From the NCBI RefSeq assembly GCF_023091745.1, contig NC_068910.1:6236272-6300271 (forward strand): a DNA stretch of 64,000 bases. The letters run 5' to 3'. The stretch is from Budorcas taxicolor (taxonomy: Eukaryota > Chordata > Mammalia > Artiodactyla > Bovidae). Position numbers and translations under genes: made by a program. Numbering within the stretch: position 1 is the first letter of the stretch; each line of letters opens with the position of its first letter. Positions 47,334-61,053 of the stretch are shown piece by piece. Under the pieces are notes generated by a model. It was not told the DNA's origin. It worked only from the letters and a program-made list of their open reading frames with translations, and ran no database searches.

Positions 47334-49507
47334 GGGCAGCCGGGCCCCACGGGGATCGCAGCCCTGTGCCCTGCCGTGCAGACCCTCCGTCCTCCGCCCT
47401 GTGCATCTGACAGCCCCGGCTGCCTCGTGTACTCTCCTCCCGGCAGCAGGGCTTGGAGCACAGTGAAGGCCTGAGCCCTCCCTGGAAGGGACAAGGCTCC
47501 TGACCCCATTCCCCTTGACCTCAGCAAAGAACGGCGCGGTCTCATCCGGGCTGGCTGCCGGCAGGCTCGTGGACCTGGTCCGACCCTCAGCCTCCTCCTT
47601 CCTCATCGAAGGGGCAGCCTAGGAGTCTGAGCCCCTCCGTCAGCTTCCTCCCACGAGCTCATCTCCTTATACCATGGCTTCCGCCCAAGGTCACTCATCT
47701 CTGGCCTTGTCTAGATCTTCCTGAACCCCCCCAATGGCCTCGGGCCCCAGAGGGCACGAGAAGATCCTGTTTACCACCTGCCTCCCTTCCCTGGTCTCTA
47801 GTCAGCCCCTCCCAATCACGGGGGAGCTGCAGTCTGGTCCTCTCTCTCCCAGCTGTGTGCTCACTCCCAGCCCTTGGGCTTCTTTCATGAGACTCCAGGC
47901 CTCGTCTCTTGTAGTTTATAAGGGGCCTCTATCCTCTTCTAAGCATAGAAGACCAAAACACAACATCCTCTGCCGCCAGGCAAGAGAGGACCGCGTGCTG
48001 GGCGGACACGACGCTGCCCGAGCCCTCAGGCAGGAGGCGCAAGTCACAGGGTGCTGTTGATGGTGTGTCCCACGAACCCTTCCGTGGGTGCAGTCCCGCC
48101 AGGTACGCGAGATGACAGGAGGCATGCAGAAACGAGGCAAAACCCTGTCCTGGTTCATCATCATGAAAACACAACGATGGGGAAACCAGAGGAGCCAGGG
48201 TGAAGTGGGGCCGTTTGAGCAGATGGTGCCTGAGCCTCGTTTCCAGGAGGCCTTGTCACCAGAAGTCAGTGCTAGGCTCTCTCTGGGCAGAAGGCACTTT
48301 GATCCCACCCGCTTCTCCCTTCACACCAGAGAGGCCCCGCCTCAGCGGGAGGCCCGCACCCATCGGCCCTACTCCTGCGTCAGCCAAGCCGTGGCCTTGC
48401 TCAGCGGTGCCTCCTACCTCCAGGCATGGAGACCAGAAGTGCTCGGGGCTGGACAGCCCGTGGGAAGTCCCTTTCTGCCCGTTCCCACGTCCCTCCTGCG
48501 TCCCACCAGCAGGTCTGACTGCCAGGAGGTGGCCTCCAGGTCCAGTCCTTTGTCCTCCCTGGCTCGGTCTCTTCCTTGCAGCGTGGCGCCCTGCTCATCC
48601 TGGCCAGCATGGAGCTCACAGCACTCCGGGCCACCCCGCAGCCTCTCACTTGTTCGGCCTCGCATCTTAGCTCTCACGGTCTCGAGGAAAGCTCAGTCGT
48701 CTCGAGTGCTTTCTCCTGTTCTTTATAAAACCACTCAGTAAGGCCAGTCCTGGGCCAATTGGTTCTCAACACTCTTCCTTCAGAGAAATGCCCATCTCCA
48801 CCTGCCCTTCGCTCCCTTTCTCTAAGGCAGCTTCCTTTCAGGCCAAGTTGATCCCTTTACCCCATGAGGTGACCCAGCTTTGGAACAGCTTTTGAGAAGG
48901 AGCCTACAGGTCTTGCCCATGACCCGTCATTTTCTCAGAGGACCCTAAAGGGGCTGCTCAAGCATGACTCCCTCGCCCAAGCACCATCCTGCATCTCTCC
49001 AGGCATCACGCCTCCTTAGGGGTCTTGCATTCTTACCTGTGATTGTAGAATCCAGCCTGAGACTCTGGGTCCCTGCTGGGACCTTTTCTTGAGCATCTGG
49101 TCTCCAAAAAGCCTGGATATCCCCCTGCACGAGGGTACTTGTTCCAAAAGGGATCAAAGCCTTTGTGGTCTCAACACACAGATTTAGGTCAACACAGTCA
49201 TGACGTGAACTCTAAATATATACTCCTTAGTTTCTCCTTTGGTTGAATAGTTTCTATAGTCATGTTGCCTCCTCTGGTCTCTAGGGACTCCAGGAGCCCT
49301 CTGGGTGCCAGGCAGGTCCCTCCAGAAGCCCAGAGGCTTTCTTGGCACAGGGTGTGAAGCAGGTGGCCAGGAAGCAGGGCCCCACACGGGGTGGATGGAG
49401 AGATGGGCTGCCCCTGCCTCCTCCGAGCAGGATCTCCCCGCCCCACCCAGGACTCTGGGTAAAAGAAGGTGCCTGCTGAGGCAAAGAGCACCTGGGCTTT
49501 CTGCACC

Positions 49508-49642
49508 TTTGTTGCTGTTCTGTCCCTCTCATGTCCGACTCTGCAACCCCACGGACTGCAGCACCCCAGGCTTCCCTGTCCTTCACCACCTCCGGAGTTT
49601 GCTCAGACTCATGTCCATTGAGTCAGTGATGCCATCCAGTCT
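49508..49642 (-). mobile_element. RTE-BovB 3' terminal fragment
   Basis: Reverse BovB tail (catgtccgactctgcaaccc, ggactgcagcaccccaggct, cattgagtcagtgatgccat). Confidence 0.88.
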
Positions 49643-50820
49643 TGGAAGGAGTCCAACCATGGTCCCCTGGGCCATCAGAAGTGACCACAGAGACCTAGGG
49701 GAGGGCTGTGAGTATGAGGCTGACTTCTGGAACACCCCCAGCAAGTCACACATCCCTCCCCCAGCACCACTGTGAGACAGAGGGGCCCCAGCAGACAGAT
49801 GCCCTGCGGTGACCGGAGAGTATGGTCAGACTGACATTCAAATGATCAGAAGGAGACTCTGGCCCATGACCTCACTTTCCTTTCCGATTCACTCAAAAGC
49901 GAGTTTCTCACCCAGAAACTTAATGGTGCGCCCCTAATACTTGAGCCTCACCCACTGTTTTCCAAAGCACTTGCCCACATCCTCCTCTCCACATGCACCT
50001 CACAACTGAAATGGAAAGAGGGAGGACCTGCCAACACCTCCATTTACGGGAGCGAGTCTCTGAGGCTCAGAGAAGTGGCCTGACTTGGCCAGGATCACAC
50101 AGCACGTGAGTGCCAACAGACCTGACTCCAGAGTCCCCCGTTTTCCCCACCACCCGCACCACTTGCCAGACAAGCCCACTGAGGTTGAGCTTCCACTATG
50201 GAACCAGTGCCCACGCCCACAGCCACATGCACTGAAAAGCAGCCAGTGCTCTGGGGGCCAGGGGGCCAGGGAAGCCATTCCTCCTCTGGAGATTTCCATC
50301 AGCCTGGCAGTGACTGGGGCAGGGGCGCCCTCCCATCAGCGATCAGGAACAGAGTTAGCATTCAGGTCTCGGATGCAAGGCCAACCTCCACGGCTCCTCT
50401 CTCTCTTACTCCCGCAAATTCCTAACCCATCTCAGGCCGTCTTCATATTTAGCAAGTTCGTAGCATGCTCTGCGTTCATGAGTGAAGTTCCTGTTCCTTC
50501 GAACCAGCCAGGCCCAGAGCATCAGACTCCTAACCCCAGACCGGCCACTTTACCAATGCCTTCCCAATCTAGAAAGGGCATGCCCCCTCCCAGCCCCCTT
50601 CAGATTCCAGGCTTTGAGGACTGTAGGATGAGGAGTCTGCGTCTCTTAGGTGGGGGATGAAGGAGAAGGGAAGGAAAGGAAGCCGGAGCTCTCATTAGCA
50701 TCCTGGTAACTAATTTAGTGCTACCTTGGGTTGGCGAGAAAATGGCTTGCTTCTGGTTGGGGGTGGGGGGGAGCCCAGACCTCTCCGCTGTCTGAATATT
50801 CCATGTGTTTGTTTCCCTAG

Positions 50821-50875
50821 AGGGCTAGAGAACCCTGGACACAGAGTTCAGCAAGAGAGAGTGAAATTAAAAGAG
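50821..50875 (+). CDS. ATP2B2: ATP2B2 alternative exon (55 nt, 'a' form stop)
   Basis: The acceptor gtttgtttccctag ends at 50820. Joined to the 172-nt exon, the first five bases complete CAG GGC (Gln-Gly), and TAG at 50826-50828 stops the 'a' form. The length of 55 nt matches the published smaller PMCA2 C-site exon and ends at AAGAG before gttgtg (50876). A stronger-looking donor, gtgagt, lies three bases further on (50879) and would give 58 nt. Either choice encodes the same protein. The stop is 47 nt from the 50875 junction, short of the usual 50-55 nt threshold for nonsense-mediated decay. Confidence 0.85.
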
Positions 50876-53983
<3,108 letters not shown>

Positions 53984-53994
53984 CTGAGGAACCG

Positions 53995-54010
53995 CCCCCC
54001 CCCCCCCCCC
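53995..54010 (+). repeat. C16 homopolymer after the stop codon
   Basis: Sixteen consecutive C bases beginning 11 bp after TAG, followed by more C-rich sequence to 54050. Confidence 0.95.
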
Positions 54011-54689
54011 GCCCCCAACCATCCCCGCCGCCACACCACACCCACCCCCGACCCGGGCAGCCACCCATCCAGGCACCTGACCGACCCAAGCAGCAGCGAG
54101 CAACAGCAGGAAAAAAAAAAAAAAATACTGGCGAGAACACCGATTCCACCCAGCAGACCCTTTTTTTTCTGGCTGTGATGCTGTTTGAACTTTTTCACCT
54201 TGAGGCGAGGGCGGGATCTCGTGGGGAGCGGGGCTTAAGGGAGTGAGCTGGGGTTTTCCCAGAACTAGCCCTTCCTGGCTCCCGCCTGACATGGACCAGC
54301 CATGCCCCCTGCCCAGCGCGCCAGCCACATCCCTGCATGAATGTACTGCATACTTCTGGTCCTCCCCTGGTTTGGTTTTTGGGGGGTTGGGGAGGGGATT
54401 TGTTTCGTTTTGTTTTTCTTTTCTTAGGCGGGAACTGCAAAACAGACTCTTTTCTGAGACTATTTATCCAATCCACTGGTCTGTGAAGTTTTTGAGATGC
54501 TTGCATAGCATGGTCTCAGTTGTACAGGTTAATTTCACAACTTTTTGAAATTGCAGAGCTTAACTCGCCTGGTAAATTTGCACCAATGGAACCGAAGAAC
54601 TTCAGACACTCACAAGGTTATATCCATTTCTTTGTATCTATATCAACGTATACTTCTCTGAGACTGTATACGTCCATATAGATAGGTAG

Positions 54690-54728
54690 ATATATATATA
54701 TAAATATATATACATGGATATATAAAAT
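54690..54728 (+). repeat. TA-rich tract in 3' UTR
   Basis: Alternating TATATA with ATATATAAATATATAT units. Low-complexity sequence that could fold or bind AU-rich-element proteins. Confidence 0.8.
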
Positions 54729-56747
54729 TTTTTTGCCGGCATGTTGCCTTGTTTCCGCTTAAATTGCTCTATTTTAACTTATTTATGTCCTAAAAGAAGA
54801 ATGTAATTTGTTTACAAACCTGTAGATAACGTCTTCGGCTATTTGTATGGTTTAAGAACACTGGTGGCTGAGTTGCTATAAAAACAGCTCAGCCTGGCAG
54901 ACACCTCCCTGGGTTGCATCCTTGATGTTTTACAATAGCCATGCTCTGATTTTTTTTTTTTTTTTTGCCTGCTATTTCCGTTCGATAATGTCACTACCGT
55001 GGGAGGCAGGAGTCAAGTGTGAGCGGGTATCCATCCTGAGGGGTCCAACAGCGTGCTCGGTAGACAAAGGGGGAGGTGGAGAGAAGTCCTCGAGGGCTCC
55101 AAGCACTGATGGCCAGCCGGCCACAGGGCCTCGGGGTCCACAAAGCACTGAGTGAAGACTCTCTCAATGAAACTCACTTCAGTTTACTAAGAGCACTTGC
55201 AACAGAGGTTCTCTCTGGCAGTGTCTGTGCAGAGACTGAGGTAGTGCGGCAATATTATAAATGCTGTTGTGTTGATTTTTTTTTCGGTTAGTAATTTAGA
55301 GGCTTATTTCCTCATAGATTGCAGCAAATTCGCTGTTGGCATATTGGATGAGGATCATTAAGGCTTGCTGCTTTTATTTTTATTTTTGAAGAATAGCCTT
55401 TTTCTCTGCACAACTTAGATCCGAACAAACCTTATGATGTGTATATTGAGATGTATTCAGTGTGATTTTTTTTAAACCAAATCGTCTTCCTGTAGTCGCA
55501 ATATATACTGTAGCCTTTGAACAGCAAGTCTTGCTTTCCCAGACAGAAAGCCATTCTGAAACCCTGCAGTATCACAGGTGAGAAAAGGTGGTTATTTCTC
55601 CCCCGCCCCTGAGACAATAACAGCACTAGTAATCCCACTTAATAAGAGCTTATTTAATTGTATGTCAGCCTCTTAACTGCTAAGCACTTTGTGGGTATCA
55701 GCTTTTTTCATAAAAGAACTTTTGTATTGAATACAAAGTTTGCTTTGAGACTTTTCAGCATACGATCTTTTTCCATAAACTTGTACAGTGCAAAAGACAT
55801 TTTGAATACCATGACCGATGATGTCCCATGCTTCAAGGAAAACCAAAACGCTTCCCGCCTCGCTTGCAAAATGCATTCTTCATACTGACCCTTCCCACGG
55901 TTGCTCTGTGTCAGCCCGGGCCCTTCCCTTCTCCAGGCCCAGAGAATTCTTCCACAAACAAGATTGAGAGCCACTCGGGAAAAGAGCCATAGTCAGCTGG
56001 GAGAGCGTGCGTCTGGACGGCTGTGGAGAAACCTGAGGGTTTGGGATCCCGAGACAGCCCATCCCACCTGGCAAGACCTTCCTGGAAGGAGGACTTTTCT
56101 GAGCAAGAGCATCTCCTGAATGTCAAGAAGCATCTCTGAATGTAGCCAGCAGAGGGAACTGTGTCCCCCGAAGGGGTGACCAGCCCTCAGACATGTTTAT
56201 TGGATTCCAAGACCAACACCGCCCACACCGCCCACTGCTCTCCTTCGAGAAAGACCTGCTCCTGTAGAACCTGGGGCAGCTTTGGAACGTGGTGTGTTTT
56301 TCGTTTCTGTTGTTTTTTGTAGTTTCCTTTTTTGAGGTTCTCCATCTCCCCCTGTTTTCCAGCCGTGTGTCCATGACCTCATTCCATGACACCAGGAAAG
56401 CCCGGCTTGCACATGAGGTGTCCTCATTTGCAGCCAGGATGCAAGGGAAGCAAGAGGGGTCTCCCAGAGGGGGGCTCAGCTCCAGGGAGAACAGGGAGCC
56501 ATGGAAACTAGAATGCCCCCACATCAGTACTGGTCTTTTCTTGTCAGGAATGATGGATGCCCACACACACACACACACAGAGGAAATGACTGGTTTGTCA
56601 GAACTCACTGTAGTACATAAAGCTTGCACTCGGCGTCCTATATCTAGCAGCATGGGGTACGTTTGGCAGTTCACCCCATTAGGGGGTAAATAATTTATGA
56701 CCATTCATCTGTTTTTATGAATTTTTTTAATCTAGACAATAATTGTA

Positions 56748-56753
56748 AATAAA
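56748..56753 (+). terminator. ATP2B2: Proximal poly(A) signal AATAAA
   Basis: AATAAA follows a T-rich stretch, with TG/T-rich sequence 20-60 bp downstream (ctctgttcattt, gtgatgctttc). Use would give a 3' UTR of about 2.8 kb. Confidence 0.6.
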
Positions 56754-58517
56754 GAACTCACCATCTCTGTTCATTTAATACTATGCAATGGTGATGCTTT
56801 CAATTGCTGACTCTTCTTACTCCTGCAGTGTGGTTCTGAAATGTCTGTGGTCTTAAAACAAAACAAAAAAAAGGCAAAAAACAACATCAAACAGAACACA
56901 GTGACTATATCCTCTGTAATATATACTTTTTTTAACTGGTCAGGGACTGCACCATCCTCTTAGATTCCTGTCTGCCCTCTGGACAGGGGTTCCAGCAGGA
57001 GGTAGCAGACTCGGTTCTGAGGTCTAAGCTCACCAATCTGTCTCCCCCTCCACAGATGAGGGACGAGCAGCGGGCCCATTCAATGAGCCACCCACCTTTG
57101 GAGGTGGACACGGAGGAAACTGAAGACTTTCCTTCCTAACTCAGCAGCAGCCTGGGTTACTCCCACCAACCACCCCCCCCCCCCCATGGCCCCTTCTGCC
57201 CATGTCCCAACCAGAGCAGAGAGTGGACAAGAAAGAGGGGTCCCTGTTTCTGAGCACAGACCAACGACGGTGACTACGCTGGGGCGAGGATCCTGGACCT
57301 GTCTCAGCCCAGGCAGCGCAGTGATTGAACAGCCACCCTTCCTCCACCGCGTTGAAATTGCCCCTTTCCCACACCCTGGCAGCTTCGAGAGACTTGTTAT
57401 CTATTTCTGGAATTTCCCCTCTGGTCCCTCATCAGAGTTTCTTATCTGACCAGCCACCTAGTTTTAATTATTGTCACTTTATATGATGTTTTTATTATGT
57501 AGTGGGACAAATACCCTTCGTGCTTTTTTTTTTTTTTTTTGAGCAAAATTTCCTGGTTATTCTCTCACGTCTATTCTTCCAAGTAAACTTAAAATGTTGC
57601 CAAATCCTCCATCCTTCTGCCTTCCTCTCACCCCAAATATTGGGCCCTTTCATCACAGGTGCAAATGTCATGCCGCCATTGTAAGCACTGTCCACTCGGG
57701 CTCACTAAATAGAGAGCCCTTTAAGGAGAAAGAAGGGCATCCTAGCTCTTGAGGGAAGCCTGATACTCCTCCCATCATCTCACCTGTCCCCTGAGCCAGG
57801 GTGTTGTCAGGAGAGGCCACTGAGCCCTCACCCAATATCAGTGTGGGCCCCCAAATCACCCACCTTGCCTGTGATGGGGTGGACCCTCCATCCGCCCCTG
57901 TCCAGGTGAGAAAGAAGGTTCTCTCCCAGACTCAGAGCTACCAGAATGTGTATCCCACTTGCCAGTTCTCTTCATGGAGAAATGTTTATTCCCGGTTCCT
58001 TTTCCTGAGCTGTTTTTGTGGGGAGGGGGGTCACCCCTTGGTCTTTATTGACAGTTTTCAGCAGGTCCCTGGTAGTTCCTCCAGGATGTAGCCGTTTCTT
58101 GCCTGGACCTTCTCACCACCCTGACTCCCCCTAGTGGTTTTTGCTCTACTTGCAGGAGGCTGTCAAGTACACTGTGACATGCCTCCCAACCCCAGACTCT
58201 CTCCAACCGGCCCCAAGATCCCACCATTAGAAGGTGTGGGGAGGGGAGGGGACGGGCTGCATTTCTCTGAAGGTTTTTGGGTCTTCCAGAGCCAAGGCCA
58301 AAATCAAACAATAGCGGGAAATCCCCAGGTCTTTCTCAAGTCCCAAAGCGAGCTCTCCTGATTTTGACATAAAGATCCCGTCCGCCCCAGTAGGGGAGGG
58401 GGAATCCCAAGCCCTGGGCATCAGCCATCACCCCCTACAACGAAAACAAGATATTTAAGGCTGCTTTGGGACCGCCCTTCTCGGCTCCCCCAAGTCTTGT
58501 AATGCCTGTGGTGCTCT

Positions 58518-58544
58518 CCCTCCCGACCTTTCCTCTCGGGAGGG
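58518..58544 (+). other. Perfect 9-bp hairpin near the 3' UTR end
   Basis: Arms CCCTCCCGA (58518-58526) and TCGGGAGGG (58536-58544) with a 9-nt pyrimidine loop, about 240 bp before the distal poly(A) signal. Confidence 0.75.
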
Positions 58545-58780
58545 TCGGTCGCCACACTTCGCTAACTCTTGTGTGCACACATTTTATACCAGAGTAAGCA
58601 AGGAAATGGTGCCGCCTCCAGCTTCCTGAGCTGCCCGGGCTCTGGGGGGCTCTGGGACAATCGGGGCTGGGAAGTGACTGTGCTCCTACTGTACACTCTT
58701 GATTCCTCTGTATCTATGGCTTGTGCTCTTTGTAACTAATGGGATTTGTCTGCCTTTTCAACACTATACTGAGCAATAAC

Positions 58781-58786
58781 AATAAA
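58781..58786 (+). terminator. ATP2B2: Distal poly(A) signal AATAAA
   Basis: AATAAA preceded by an AT-rich stretch ending gagcaataac and followed by CA-rich then GT-containing sequence. Likely cleavage is at about 58800-58810. It is the last strong signal before the SEC13 promoter. Confidence 0.65.
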
Positions 58787-58805
58787 TGCACACGTGGAAA
58801 TGTAG

Positions 58806-60780
58806 ACACGGTACACATCACAAGGCCTTTTTCCGCGGGATCGCTGGGTCCCTGCCCTCCGTGGACTTGAACTCAGAGGGAAACAGTGCCTGGAAGGGAA
58901 AGGCAGTTTACCTGAGGGTGTGCAGGGCAGGGGCAGTCTCTCTCCTTCCACTGAATCACGCCTTCCTGTACCATTTGAGGGAGGCAAGTTCAGTGTTCCG
59001 TGAGTCATTAAACCTCCACGAGGAATAGCTGACAAGCCCAGATGGCCAGACTTTTGGGGGAAGAGACCTCGGGAGGACAAAGAGGTGGAGATCCAGGTTC
59101 TAGGGGGTCAGGGCACCAAGGAAAGAAAGCTAACAGTGGCCTGACTTGGGGTCTGGGATTAACCAGAGGGAGGTGACGGGAGATATGGACAAAGGATGTA
59201 GGTGTCATCCCCTCCTGGGGACAGGGAGATGCAGAAGGGAGCCTGGCACGCTAAGAGTCTGAGCTTTGCACACCTCTGCTGAACATTAGCAAAGAACGGG
59301 AACGTGCCCAGATCAAGAGACAGGCTGAGGGTCACACGTGCACACACACGCACACACAATCCCAGCTCTTCTCAGGGGACTTCCAGAACAAGCACCACAG
59401 GTCCAATTAGCTTCCAAACCCAAACCCAGTTTCACATCCAAAGGTCCATTTACTCCCAGCATCAACCTTGCAGAGAAGGTTTCATTACAGTTTCCACCTA
59501 ACAGAAGAAGAGACAACAGTTCAGAGAGGTGAAGGGTGTGCCCACCTAGTAAGCAGGAGATACAGTATTGATACCTAGCAATCTTGATTCCAGGGTTGGC
59601 ACTCAAAACTTTTCAGTCCCACCAGCAAATACCTTAATGAATAGGATACAGGTGCACTGTTTCTCCCAAATCCTCAGTCTCTCAGACTGCAATGCCAACA
59701 CCAGGGAATCCCCTATGCCCCATGCATTGTGTTTATATCTAATGTGTTATTGTCCTCATCTTATACTCAAGGAAAATCGGGCTCAGAAAGAAGCGATATG
59801 ACTTTATCACTCAGAGAATCAGTACTACATCTACAGATTTGAGATCAGGAACTGTCCCTGGAAGAACAGGAGACCCAAGAGCACCCCCCACACACACACC
59901 GTTTTGTTCCCTGCAACATTTTTTTCCATCATAAACAGCAGTCCTCAAACCCTTGGAATATTCCCCCATTAGAGGGAAATTGCAGGTCTTGAAAGCTGGG
60001 GTGGGGTTGGAGTGTGAGTTGCCATCTGGAGGTCCAGCCCTGAGTTCTGTAAGACTCCACTCTCCGGCCCCCTCTCCCAGCTCCTTGATGGTTTGTCACA
60101 CCCTCTGGGGTCTTAACATCATCCCTCCAGCAGGGACCATCTTCTGCTAGGACACTTCCCTCCAGTTTCAGGAGAGGAAACAGGGACTCTGACTCATCTA
60201 AGGGGGGTCTAAGTTCCATCCTGGGTCACTGAACTCCTAAAAAGCCACGAGAAGCCCAGGGCTGCCAGACCATGTGAGGCTGAGGGGAACCGCCCCACGG
60301 GCTCTGTCCAGCTACAGAATTCTCGCTGTGCAGGCGAGAAGCCAGGGACCTAGGGGTTGAGGAAACTGGCGACTGGATCCTGGGCTCCAGCTGCAGGAGC
60401 TGAGATCCCTCCTTGCCCGGGGCATCTAGCCGGTGGGCCAGATTCACAGGATCCCAGAGCCCTGATGGAAAAGGCGGTTTCGGAGGCATGGATCCTCCGG
60501 CTTGGAAGGGGCAGGAAGAGAGACAGGCTCAGTTCCTGGCAAGGGGCTTATTTGCTGGGCTTCTTTGCCCCCTGCTCCCAGCTTGGGTCCTGAGGAGACA
60601 CTAACAAGGAAGAACAAGGACCATTCTGGCCACTACCCCCCCAAATTAATCATCCTAAAAGGTTCATCATAAGGCCCGTCGCACCCAAAACCGCAGAGGC
60701 GTTCCTTAGGAGTCCTTTTTTTTTTTTCCTGTGTGGATCTCAGGAAAAGGGAAGAGTTGGGGCGCGAGGGAGGACAGGCT
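58806..60780. other. Intergenic region between ATP2B2 and SEC13
   Basis: About 2 kb of single-copy sequence with reverse MIR remnants (about 59470-59600 and 59745-59850) and a short CA tract (59338-59358). No open frame looks real. Confidence 0.75.
59470..59600 (-). mobile_element. MIR fragment
   Basis: Reverse MIR wording: acagaagaagagacaacagt, tcagagaggtgaagggtgtg, ttgattccagggttggc. Confidence 0.6.
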
Positions 60781-60810
60781 GAAGCTTCAGATTACTAGTC
60801 CCGGGTCTGG

Positions 60811-60824
60811 CTCGCCATGGAAAC
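60811..60824 (+). promoter_or_regulatory. RFX X-box-like site
   Basis: CTCGCCATGGAAAC matches the GTTGCCATGGAAAC X-box form at 12 of 14 bases. It lies 240 bp upstream of the SEC13 start codon. Confidence 0.5.
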
Positions 60825-60974
60825 GAGAGTCCCACCCCGCTTTGGTCTCGCGCTCTACGCTCGGAGAAGGGGAGGGGCCATGGCCCTCAGGAGAGGACGG
60901 AACGTTTGTGCGAGCGGAGCTCGCTGCTGCCCGGAGGCTCCGGCGTCCGGACCCGACGGGCTTCCAGCCCGACG

Positions 60975-60983
60975 CCGGAAGTG
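60975..60983 (+). promoter_or_regulatory. ETS/GABP site
   Basis: CCGGAAGTG is a consensus ETS/GABP element of the kind common at housekeeping transcription starts. Confidence 0.6.
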
Positions 60984-61050
60984 AGCTGTTCCGAGGCGAC
61001 GCGGGGTCCTGCCACGTCTGAGTCCAGAAGCCGCTGCCGCCGCTACAACC

Positions 61051-61053
61051 ATG
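61051..61053 (+). CDS. SEC13: SEC13 first coding exon (ATG only)
   Basis: The start codon in context acaaccATGg is followed at once by the donor gtgagt (61054), so this exon contributes only the initiator Met. The second exon begins GTG TCA GTA, giving the SEC13 N terminus MVSVINTVDT when joined. SEC13 is a WD-repeat protein of the COPII outer coat, the Nup107-160 nuclear-pore complex and GATOR2. Confidence 0.88.

Larger units (their letters stand above)
46760..50820. other. ATP2B2 intron between the two alternative exons
   Basis: 4.06 kb, almost free of young repeats; one short reverse BovB tail lies at 49508-49642. It starts with a GGTCA-rich stretch (46950-47333). The long open frames at 48088-48741 show no domain and no codon pattern, and are probably chance. 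The remaining sequence, 47640-50790, is unrecognised. Confidence 0.85.
53984..58805 (+). other. ATP2B2: ATP2B2 3' UTR
   Basis: About 4.8 kb to the distal cleavage region, with no SINE or LINE insertion recognised. It holds a C16 run (53995-54010), an A run at about 54111-54125, a TA-rich patch (54690-54728), a proximal poly(A) signal, a hairpin and a distal poly(A) signal. The extent is inferred from the last AATAAA. Confidence 0.75.
60780..61050 (+). promoter_or_regulatory. SEC13: SEC13 promoter and 5' UTR (CpG-rich)
   Basis: A CpG-dense, TATA-less stretch immediately before the SEC13 ATG. It contains an RFX X-box-like CTCGCCATGGAAAC (60811-60824) and an ETS/GABP core CCGGAAGTG (60975-60983). 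The ETS core sits about 70 bp before the ATG, so transcription probably starts at about 60985-61010. The exact start cannot be read from sequence. Confidence 0.75.

Noticed and set aside
48088..48741. 217-codon open frame on the + strand in the C-site intron
   Set aside because: Low-complexity Ser/Pro/Arg-rich translation with no motif, no splice context and no codon pattern. GC-rich DNA produces such frames by chance.
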